In this document: in pieces, positions 24,794 to 31,561 of the stretch
How the letters are laid out: every line of letters begins with the position of its first letter
Position numbering within the stretch: position 1 is the first letter of the stretch
Assembly (NCBI GenBank): GCA_040235395.1
Contig: JBECKS010000053.1
Coordinates: 1-42,044 of the forward strand
Direction of reading: 5' to 3'
DNA length: 42,044 nt
From: JBECKS01 sp040235395
GTDB lineage: Bacteria > Pseudomonadota > Gammaproteobacteria > Pseudomonadales > JBECKS01
The notes under the pieces: generated by a model
Seen by the model: the letters and a program-made list of their open reading frames with translations, nothing else
What the model was told of the DNA's origin: nothing
Databases searched by the model: none
Program-made: the position numbers and the translations under genes

Positions 24794-26407
24794 TTGGACG
24801 CCAACGCGATTCCCGGATATACCATTAAAAAGAAGCTCGGTGCTGGAGCGATGGCAAGTGTTTTTCTTGCCAGAGAATCCAAACTGGATAGGGATGTTGC
24901 TTTAAAAATAATGGCAGGTAAGTTCCTGACCGATCCGTCCTTTGCAGAGCGCTTCCTGCGAGAAGCGCGAATCATGGCATCTATTTCCCATCGAAATATC
25001 GTCACGGTTTTTGATGTGGGCTCTCACGAAAATTATCACTACCTGGCAATGGAGTTATTGCCAGGTGGCGACCTCACTGGAAAATTGAAGAAAGGTATCA
25101 CCCTAAGAGATGCGATTTCCTATGTCATGGATATTGCAGAAGGTTTGCAATATGCAGCTTCGAAGAATTTCATTCATCGTGATATCAAACCGGATAACGT
25201 CATGTTTGGTGAAGATGGTCGTGCAGTGATTACGGATTTTGGTATAGCTAGAAGCACTGCTGCAGAAACCAGTATGACCATGGTAGGTAGTATTATCGGT
25301 ACACCACAGTACATGAGCCCAGAGCAGGCAAGTGGCGAGAAGCTGGATCACCGCACAGATCTCTATTCGCTGGGCATTATTCTGTATGAAATTCTGACAG
25401 GGGCTCCACCATTCAAAGGTGAGTCTGCCATCTCAACAGGTGTGATGCATATCACTCAGCAAGTGCCTGATTTACCACCAGAGTATGAAGAATTTCAGGG
25501 CATCATTGATATTGCACTTGCCAAGAATCCTAATGATAGGTTCCAGTCAGGACATGAATTTATTGAAGCATTGGCTCAGATTGATTTGAGTTACTACGAC
25601 GATATGGGTGGTGCAACTCAGGTGATTACGCCTGAAGATATTGAAAAATCCATGGGGCATTCGGGCATGTACTCGGGTGTGAATTCTGGTGTGAATTCAC
25701 GCGTGGAAACATCTTGGGATACCTATACAGGTAGTGGTTATGCGTATGCTGATACGGGTGGTGCATCGAGAGTGCCCTATGTTGAGCAGAGAAAATCAAG
25801 ATTCTTGCCTATCAGTTTTTTTCTGATTCTCTTGCTAACTTTGGGTTTGCTCGGGGGTCATGTGTTTTATGTCAATGTTTTGGGAAAACAGATTCCCTTT
25901 TCTACCATGACGGATGGCATAGCAAATTTTGTTAACAAGTCATCAGCATCAGGAAGAAATATGGATCTTTCGGCTGTAGCAACTTCGATGTCAAATGCAT
26001 CAAGAGGATTAGGAAATTTTTCAGCCAGTTTATTGGGAAGCGTTTTACCGCCCAAGGAAGATGTGTCTGGTCTTACACCTGCACAACAGAAAGCGGTCGC
26101 CACTCTGAATGCAGCCATGAAAGATAACCGACTTTTCTCACCACCTTTTGATTGCGCTGAGTTGTATTTGAAAGAGTTAAGGGATTTGAACCCAAAAAGT
26201 GAAATAGTGACGAAAAAAACCAATGAACTGCTAAGCCTTGCTTTGGATAAAACTGCTGAACATTTGTATCAAAATGATGTGGATGGCGCTAACAAATTAG
26301 TGACTGAGTCAGCACGTTTACTTCCTTTGACGAAAGATCAAAGTTTGAAACTCAGGCATCGACAGTTAAGTAGTAGCGTGATGATTGAACGTCAGGTTAG
26401 TCAGTAA
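24794..26407 (+). CDS. Transmembrane Ser/Thr protein kinase (PknB-like)
   Basis: 537 residues, TTG start. Kinase domain at about 8-262: Gly loop GAGAMA (15-20), Lys38 (VALKIM), His128-Arg129-Asp130 with Lys132 and Asn135 (HRDIKPDN), Asp148-Phe-Gly and SPE (175-177). All catalytic residues are present, so it should be active. A juxtamembrane linker (about 263-335) is rich in Gly, Ser and Tyr, includes GGATQVITPE (Thr275) and a small duplicated GVNS unit. One membrane helix lies at about 338-360, then a periplasmic region of about 175 residues with predicted helices and no PASTA repeats. Its last 11 bases overlap the end of the convergent double-FHA gene. No partner PP2C phosphatase is present in the window. 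Confidence 0.93.
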   Translation: MDANAIPGYTIKKKLGAGAMASVFLARESKLDRDVALKIMAGKFLTDPSFAERFLREARIMASISHRNIVTVFDVGSHENYHYLAMELLPGGDLTGKLKKGITLRDAISYVMDIAEGLQYAASKNFIHRDIKPDNVMFGEDGRAVITDFGIARSTAAETSMTMVGSIIGTPQYMSPEQASGEKLDHRTDLYSLGIILYEILTGAPPFKGESAISTGVMHITQQVPDLPPEYEEFQGIIDIALAKNPNDRFQSGHEFIEALAQIDLSYYDDMGGATQVITPEDIEKSMGHSGMYSGVNSGVNSRVETSWDTYTGSGYAYADTGGASRVPYVEQRKSRFLPISFFLILLLTLGLLGGHVFYVNVLGKQIPFSTMTDGIANFVNKSSASGRNMDLSAVATSMSNASRGLGNFSASLLGSVLPPKEDVSGLTPAQQKAVATLNAAMKDNRLFSPPFDCAELYLKELRDLNPKSEIVTKKTNELLSLALDKTAEHLYQNDVDGANKLVTESARLLPLTKDQSLKLRHRQLSSSVMIERQVSQ

Positions 26408-27413
26408 AAGCAAAAACACCTATTAAGATTGCAAATAGGGCAAGTAAAGTGCCAACTAGTGCAAACCATTTCATATTTCCGCTCTGTTGTTCCTGATAAA
26501 AAGCTGGTTCTGGTTGGGCGAAAATTAACTGAATCAGACCAAACTGAATAACGTCTCCTGGTGCAAGGATTACCGGTTCCATGATTTCAAGACCGTTCAG
26601 GTAAGTACCATTTGTAGAGCCCAGATCTTCAATTCCCCAGTAACCGTTTTCCCAGAAAATTTCTGCATGCTCTGTAGAAACAGAAGCGTCTTTGAGAACA
26701 ATATCGGCCTGCGGTGATTTTCCAACGAGAACGACATCTGTTACCAAGGGAAAGATCTTGTCAAAGACAAGTGGGTGATAACCAAAGAGGCAAGTGGCTT
26801 CTTCTTCGTCATATTCTGCTTCCGGTTCATAGAAATAGCCTTCCTCTTCGGGAAGTACCACCGTGTTCTGGATTCGCGTCTGCTTAACTTCATCTACCTG
26901 CATTATCACGGTTTCAGCGACTTCTTTTTGAGCAGGGGCAGCAGCAGGCATGATGAGAGTTTTAGTAGCGTCATCTTCTTCTACTGATTGTGCCGGCATG
27001 AGCAGTGTGGCATTGGAGTCGTCTACCTGTTGTTGAGTAGGCGCATCTACCTTGCTCTGGATGAGTGTTGCCTTGTCAGATTCAGCAGCCAGTTCATTAT
27101 TGACAGGAAGCACGGTGAATTCATGCGTATCAAATTTGACTTTGTCGCCAGGTCGCAAGACAACTTCTGTAATCCTGACGCCATTCACAAATGTTCCATT
27201 TTCTGAACCTTCATCCTTGAGAAGCAATTTTTCATGAGACATTTTCAGGCTGGCGTGAAGTCGTGATACATGACCTTCGTTAAGTCTGATGGTGCAATCT
27301 TCCTGACGACCAATACTCGCTTTCGAGGAGATTTCAAAGAATTCACCAGTTTTTATATTTTTCAAGGCAAAACGAGCAGGTGCATTTCGAACCAGGGTTT
27401 TATCATCACTCAT
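26397..27413 (-). CDS. Tail-anchored protein with two FHA domains and a Thr-rich repeat linker
   Basis: 338 residues. FHA1 (about 28-102) has the standard phosphothreonine site: Gly35-Arg36, Ser50-Arg51-x-His53, Asn72-Gly73. FHA2 (about 222-300) has Gly231-Lys232 in place of GR and STEH (246-249) in place of SRxH, so its phosphopeptide binding may be altered. Between them, and at Thr6, are short motifs x-T-[LV]-[ILV]: Thr116, Thr136, Thr152, Thr168 and Thr184. The last four are exactly 16 residues apart. They look like kinase targets or FHA ligands. A C-terminal helix (about 314-335) anchors it in the inner membrane with the FHA domains in the cytoplasm. It is convergent with the kinase gene, overlapping by 11 bases. 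Confidence 0.92.
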   Translation of the reverse strand: MSDDKTLVRNAPARFALKNIKTGEFFEISSKASIGRQEDCTIRLNEGHVSRLHASLKMSHEKLLLKDEGSENGTFVNGVRITEVVLRPGDKVKFDTHEFTVLPVNNELAAESDKATLIQSKVDAPTQQQVDDSNATLLMPAQSVEEDDATKTLIMPAAAPAQKEVAETVIMQVDEVKQTRIQNTVVLPEEEGYFYEPEAEYDEEEATCLFGYHPLVFDKIFPLVTDVVLVGKSPQADIVLKDASVSTEHAEIFWENGYWGIEDLGSTNGTYLNGLEIMEPVILAPGDVIQFGLIQLIFAQPEPAFYQEQQSGNMKWFALVGTLLALFAILIGVFAFTD

Positions 27414-27503
27414 AACTTGTTATCTACTTATTATTGTTTTTAACTGTTTTAACAGAATTCTGTGCGATAGCAAGGCGCTTCATCGAGAGATTATCCTTGC
27501 CCC

Positions 27504-29633
27504 TTAATTTTTTTGAAAGCGACGACCTTTTTTTGCCACAGGCTTTCTTTGTTTGAAGCGTTTTGGTTTTTCTTCTGCGGGTATTAGTTGATTTTCCCTG
27601 TCGCCAATCAGATCCTTGCGACCCATTTCAATCAGTGCTTCACGAAGCAGAGGCCAGTTCCTGGCATCGTGATAGCGCAGGAAGGCTTTCTGGATTTTTC
27701 GTTGTTTCAGCTGCCTTGGAATGAAAACAGCAGGGCTTTTGTAAGTGATTTTCTTCAAGGGATTTCTTGAAGAGTGGTACATGGCTGTTGCCAGTGACAT
27801 GGGCGAAGGATAGAAGGTTTGTACCTGATCCGGTTTGAAGCGATGTTTTTTTAGCCAGAGCGCAAGCTTGAGCATGTCATTGTTATCACTGCCTGGATGA
27901 CCCGCTATAAAGTATGGAATTAAATATTGTTTCTTACCTGCTTCCCTGGAAAACTTATTAAACATCTTTTCAAAAACATAATAGCTTTCCATGCTGGGTT
28001 TCATCATATGTGAAAGCGTTTGTTCCTCGCTGTGTTCAGGAGCAATTTTTAAATAGCCGCCCACATGGTGTGTCACCAGTTCTTTCACATATTCAGGGTC
28101 TTTTACAGCAAGGTCGTAACGTAAGCCCGACGCGATAGACACATTTTTGATACCGGGAATCTTTCGTGCCGCGCGATAAAGTTCCGTGGTATGTTCATGA
28201 TTGGTGTTCAGGTTTTTGCAAATCGTTGGGTAAACACATGAAAGGCGTTTGCAGTTTTCTTCAATTTCCTTGCTCACACAATTCAGTCGGTACATGTTGG
28301 CAGTTGGTCCGCCAAGATCAGAAATACTTCCCGTAAAACCGGGAACCTTGTCCCTGATGTCTTCAATTTCTTTCAGGATGGATTCCTGAGAACGGCTCTG
28401 AATAATTCGCCCTTCATGTTCAGTAATGGAACAGAAAGTACAACCACCAAAACATCCACGCATGATGTTCACCGAAAAACGAATCATTTCATAAGCAGGA
28501 ATGCTTTGATTGCCATAAGCAGGATGAGGCACGCGTTGGTAAGGTAAATCAAACACGCCATCGAGCTCATGGGTTTCCAACGGAATAGGAGGCGGGTTTA
28601 TCCAGACTTCCTTGGAGCCATGTTTCTGAACCAGAGGTAAAGCATTCCCAGGATTGGATTCCACATGTAAAACGCGAGAAGCATGGGCATAAAGTGCAGA
28701 ATCATTTCTGACCTTTTCAAAAGAAGGTAAGCGGATATAACTGCGATGTCGGTCAAGATGATGTTCTTTCTGTTCTCTTCTTGCTAAAGGCATGGGAACA
28801 ATGCGTATAGCTTGTTCCTCGTCAGTATTGTTCTGCTTTTGTTGGTGATTGTATTCGTAAGGATTCGGTAATTTATCGATGTTGCCTGGCCAGTCGATAC
28901 GGCTGGAATCTATTTCACACCAGTCAGCATCTACAATGTCATCGGTATGACTTCTGAGTAAGGCGGTACCACGAATGTGGGTAATTTCATCAATGGGTAC
29001 TCCCTTAGCCATAAGATGGGCCAGTTCAACAATGGCTCTTTCGGCATTCCCAAAAAGCAGGATGTCTGCATCAGAATCTACGAGAACAGAGCGTCTGACT
29101 TGGTTGCTCCAGTAATCATATTGAGCAATTCGACGAAGGCTGGCTTCGATACCACCAATCACGATGGGTGTATTACCAAAGATTTCCCTGAGTTTCTGTG
29201 AATACACAATCACTGAACGCTCTGGCCGTTTGCCACCAACATTACCAGGCGTGTAGGCATCGTCACTGCGTAAACGCAAATCAGCCGTGTAACGATTAAT
29301 CAGGGAATCCATATTGCCTGCCGTCACACCAAAGAACAGTGTTGGCTCACCTAGCACCTTGAAGGCTTCAGGATCGTTCCAGTCAGGTTGGGAAATGATG
29401 CCTACTCGATAACCCTGAGCCTCCAGTAAGCGTCCTATGACTGCCATACCAAAACTTGGATGATCAACATAGGCATCACCAGTTACGATGATGATGTCGC
29501 AGCTGTCCCAACCAAGCTGGTCCATTTCCTCTCGCGTTATGGGCAGGAAAGGTGCTGTGCCATAACACTCAGCCCAGAATTTTGGGTAAGCGAATAAAGG
29601 CGTGACTTCTTGAGTGTTCGATGAAAGTTTCAC
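27504..29633 (-). CDS. ygiQ: YgiQ-family (UPF0313) radical SAM protein
   Basis: 709-residue soluble protein with a radical SAM [4Fe-4S] site at Cys394, Cys398 and Cys401 (CFGGCTFC). The N-terminal third (WAECYGTAPFLPITREEMD, then DIIIVTGDAYVDHPSFG) resembles the B12-binding-like N-terminal domain of this family. GGIEASLRR and the C-terminal QVQTFYPSPMSLATAMYHS are strongly conserved in YgiQ proteins. Length is close to E. coli YgiQ (739). The reaction is unknown. The very C-terminus is a basic tail (KRFKQRKPVAKKGRRFQKN), which may touch nucleic acid. It begins 33 bases after gmhA on the same strand. Confidence 0.93.
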   Translation of the reverse strand: MKLSSNTQEVTPLFAYPKFWAECYGTAPFLPITREEMDQLGWDSCDIIIVTGDAYVDHPSFGMAVIGRLLEAQGYRVGIISQPDWNDPEAFKVLGEPTLFFGVTAGNMDSLINRYTADLRLRSDDAYTPGNVGGKRPERSVIVYSQKLREIFGNTPIVIGGIEASLRRIAQYDYWSNQVRRSVLVDSDADILLFGNAERAIVELAHLMAKGVPIDEITHIRGTALLRSHTDDIVDADWCEIDSSRIDWPGNIDKLPNPYEYNHQQKQNNTDEEQAIRIVPMPLARREQKEHHLDRHRSYIRLPSFEKVRNDSALYAHASRVLHVESNPGNALPLVQKHGSKEVWINPPPIPLETHELDGVFDLPYQRVPHPAYGNQSIPAYEMIRFSVNIMRGCFGGCTFCSITEHEGRIIQSRSQESILKEIEDIRDKVPGFTGSISDLGGPTANMYRLNCVSKEIEENCKRLSCVYPTICKNLNTNHEHTTELYRAARKIPGIKNVSIASGLRYDLAVKDPEYVKELVTHHVGGYLKIAPEHSEEQTLSHMMKPSMESYYVFEKMFNKFSREAGKKQYLIPYFIAGHPGSDNNDMLKLALWLKKHRFKPDQVQTFYPSPMSLATAMYHSSRNPLKKITYKSPAVFIPRQLKQRKIQKAFLRYHDARNWPLLREALIEMGRKDLIGDRENQLIPAEEKPKRFKQRKPVAKKGRRFQKN

Positions 29634-29666
29634 TGTTAACTCTTAGGCGCAAAATGGCCTTGAGGT

Positions 29667-30254
29667 TTATCGATAAAGGTCTGGGTAAAACTCGCGTTCG
29701 ATGAGTTCTATCAGGATATGAATCACCTTGATATGTAATTCCTGAACTCTATCCGCATAATTTCCACCCGGTGTGCAGATTTCCACAGTGGCGAGTTCGC
29801 CTAAGCGTTGGTTTGGTTTTCCAGTCAGCGCAATCACTGGAATGTCATTGTCTTTAGCATATTCAGCAGCTTTCACAACGTTCTTGCTAGTACCGCTGGT
29901 GCTAATGGCAAAGAGACAGGAATTGCTGTCGGCATGTGCTTCCAGATAACGAGAAAAAATATGTTCGTAACCAAAGTCGTTGGCGACACAGGAAATATGC
30001 CCCGGGTCGCTAATAGCCGTAGCAGCAAGACCTTTACGGTTATCTCTATAGCGACCCGTCAGTTCTTCAGCAAAGTGCATGGCATCGCTCATGGAGCCAC
30101 CATTTCCGCAGGAATAGATGCAGCCACCAGCTTTCAGCTGTTGAGTAAGAAGCTTCGCTGCCTCTTCAATAAGCCCGATGGTCTCTTCATTGGTCATCAG
30201 GTTTTCAAGGGCGTCGCGGGATTCCTGCAATGTCTGAAGAATAAGGTTTTTCAA
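29667..30254 (-). CDS. gmhA: D-sedoheptulose 7-phosphate isomerase
   Basis: 195-residue SIS-domain enzyme that converts sedoheptulose 7-phosphate to D-glycero-D-manno-heptose 7-phosphate, the first step in making the heptose of lipopolysaccharide inner core. The zinc and catalytic residues align with the E. coli enzyme: His60, Glu64, Gln171 and His179. SCGNGGS (48-54), HFAEELTGRYR (60-70) and ISTSGTS in the phosphate site are nearly identical to GmhA. DiaA is a related SIS protein, but the conserved heptose-site residues favour GmhA. It lies upstream of the ygiQ-type gene on the same strand; no other heptose genes are adjacent. Confidence 0.93.
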   Translation of the reverse strand: MKNLILQTLQESRDALENLMTNEETIGLIEEAAKLLTQQLKAGGCIYSCGNGGSMSDAMHFAEELTGRYRDNRKGLAATAISDPGHISCVANDFGYEHIFSRYLEAHADSNSCLFAISTSGTSKNVVKAAEYAKDNDIPVIALTGKPNQRLGELATVEICTPGGNYADRVQELHIKVIHILIELIEREFYPDLYR

Positions 30255-30336
30255 GGAGCTACTCTGATATTTTTATGAAAAGTGATAGGGCATTCTACGT
30301 GTAAGACTTACATATTTACACCACAAGCGCGGTTTT

Positions 30337-30358
30337 TGGTTTTCTATAAAGAAAACCA
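30337..30358. repeat. 9-bp perfect inverted repeat between gmhA and the SDR gene
   Basis: TGGTTTTCT (30337-30345) and AGAAAACCA (30350-30358) are exact reverse complements around ATAA. It lies about 83 bases before the gmhA start and 61 bases after the SDR stop. No T tract follows on the minus strand, so it is a weak terminator candidate or an operator for gmhA. Confidence 0.45.
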
Positions 30359-30418
30359 TAAACAGGGTTGTTAGAACGGAGCATTAAAGCTAGATGTTTT
30401 TCAAGAAGGATGTTTGTT

Positions 30419-31267
30419 CTATTTATTTTGTCTATTTTGGACAACCTTCATACCTTTAGTAACAACTTTTCTGAACAGAATGGGCGTGAAACGTGTTGCC
30501 CAGTCAATCATAAGTGCATCAGGACCAATCAGGATGCGCATCTTGTTTTTCTTAATGCCATTTACAATGGTCTTGGCCGCTTTGGCTGGCGTGGTCATGG
30601 CTGCACGTGAGAATTGCTTATGAATGTCATTCTTTTCAATACCCATATTCATAAGGGTCTTGTCGTCAACGCGGGCATCACGTGCAATATTGGTTTTAAT
30701 ACCACCTGGGTGAATAGAGCTCAGGCTCACACCGCAGTCTTCAATATCCAGTTCGGACCTTAAGGTTTCATTGAATCCCCGAATCGCAAACTTGGATGCG
30801 TTATAGGCACCTGTACCCGCTGGTGCCATAAATCCGAAAACACTGGAAACATTGCAGATATGGCCATCACCAGTGGCTTTAAGATGAGGCAGGAAGGCCT
30901 TGGTGCCGTATACCATGCCCCAGAAATTGATGTTCATGAGCCACTCAAAATCTTCATAGGAGGTATCTTCCAGACTTGCACTGACAGCGACACCAGCGTT
31001 GTTAATAACAATGTTTACTTTGCCGAAGAAGTCATTCACTTCATTGGCGTAGTCATGGAAGGCTTTTCTGTCAGCGACATCCAGAACCTTTGCATGAACC
31101 TTTATACCCAGCTTTTCGATTTCCTGTCGAGTGGCTTCCAGTTCCTTCTCGTTAATATCAGAGATAGCCATGTGGCAGCCTTCACGAGCCAATTCAATGG
31201 CTGTGGCTCGTCCAATACCTGAACCTGTGCCAGTAACAACAGCAACCTTACCTTTTAAATCTTTCAT
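30419..31267 (-). CDS. Short-chain dehydrogenase/reductase
   Basis: 282-residue classical SDR, an NAD(P)-dependent oxidoreductase. Nucleotide-binding motif TGTGSGIG (12-19), NNAG (89-92) and the catalytic set Ser142, Tyr155 and Lys159 (YNASK) are all in place. The Asp37 after the second strand (SDINE) favours NAD(H) over NADP(H). The C-terminal third includes HPGGIKTNIARDAR, the usual substrate-loop start, and ends in a basic, hydrophobic segment (FRKVVTKGMKVVQNRQ) that may touch the membrane. Members like this act on fatty or steroid alcohols and ketones, but the substrate is not shown by sequence. Confidence 0.92.
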   Translation of the reverse strand: MKDLKGKVAVVTGTGSGIGRATAIELAREGCHMAISDINEKELEATRQEIEKLGIKVHAKVLDVADRKAFHDYANEVNDFFGKVNIVINNAGVAVSASLEDTSYEDFEWLMNINFWGMVYGTKAFLPHLKATGDGHICNVSSVFGFMAPAGTGAYNASKFAIRGFNETLRSELDIEDCGVSLSSIHPGGIKTNIARDARVDDKTLMNMGIEKNDIHKQFSRAAMTTPAKAAKTIVNGIKKNKMRILIGPDALMIDWATRFTPILFRKVVTKGMKVVQNRQNK

Positions 31268-31389
31268 TGAGTCTCTCCAGTTTAACCCCAGGAACTAACA
31301 GCGATTGAGTATAACGTGTTTGTGTAGACAAGATAAATTGTTTGCGACGAATAAGATGGATAAGTAGAGGAGATTGTCCTTATGTGCAC

Positions 31390-31476
31390 CTATCTTTCCT
31401 TTGTGGATTTCTTTTTAGCTTCTTTTGTGGAGGATTTCTTTCCTGCCGTTGTATAGATTGCTGCTATGTCAGCCAC
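31390..31476 (-). CDS. Possible small Lys-rich peptide, 28 aa
   Basis: A GTG-started frame encodes VADIAAIYTTAG then KKSSTKEAKKKSTKER (28 residues). The tail is a double repeat KK(S)STKE, like the basic tails of nucleic-acid-binding proteins. There is no ribosome binding site and the opposite strand also has a short frame (31382-31456). It may be a gene remnant, a real small protein or chance. Confidence 0.25.
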   Translation of the reverse strand: MADIAAIYTTAGKKSSTKEAKKKSTKER

Positions 31477-31494
31477 TAATTAGGTGCTAAGGCG

Positions 31495-31523
31495 TGGTCA
31501 TGCACAAGTCGCTTGGGTATACT
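31495..31523 (+). promoter_or_regulatory. Candidate sigma-70 promoter of rapA
   Basis: TGGTCA (31495-31500) and TATACT (31518-31523) are separated by 17 bases; they match the consensus at 4 of 6 and 5 of 6 positions. Transcription would begin near 31530, about 30 bases before the ATG at 31562. This supports that start over the longer frame opening at 31484. Confidence 0.45.
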
Positions 31524-31561
31524 CGCGCCTGTTTTTTTTCAGGTATCTAGACTGCTTGCTT

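Noticed and set aside
25676..25702. Short duplicated GGTGTGAATTC unit inside the kinase gene
   Set aside because: It is in frame (GVNS twice) in a flexible linker and is most simply explained by slippage; no regulatory role is needed.
23204..27413. Part of a type VI secretion locus
   Set aside because: FHA and kinase genes often belong to such loci, but no tss, hcp, vgrG or effector gene is present on either side.
31484..31561. Longer rapA frame with an extra 26 residues at the N-terminus
   Set aside because: The E. coli protein starts at the same place as the ATG at 31562, and a promoter-like pair (31495-31523) lies inside the extra segment.
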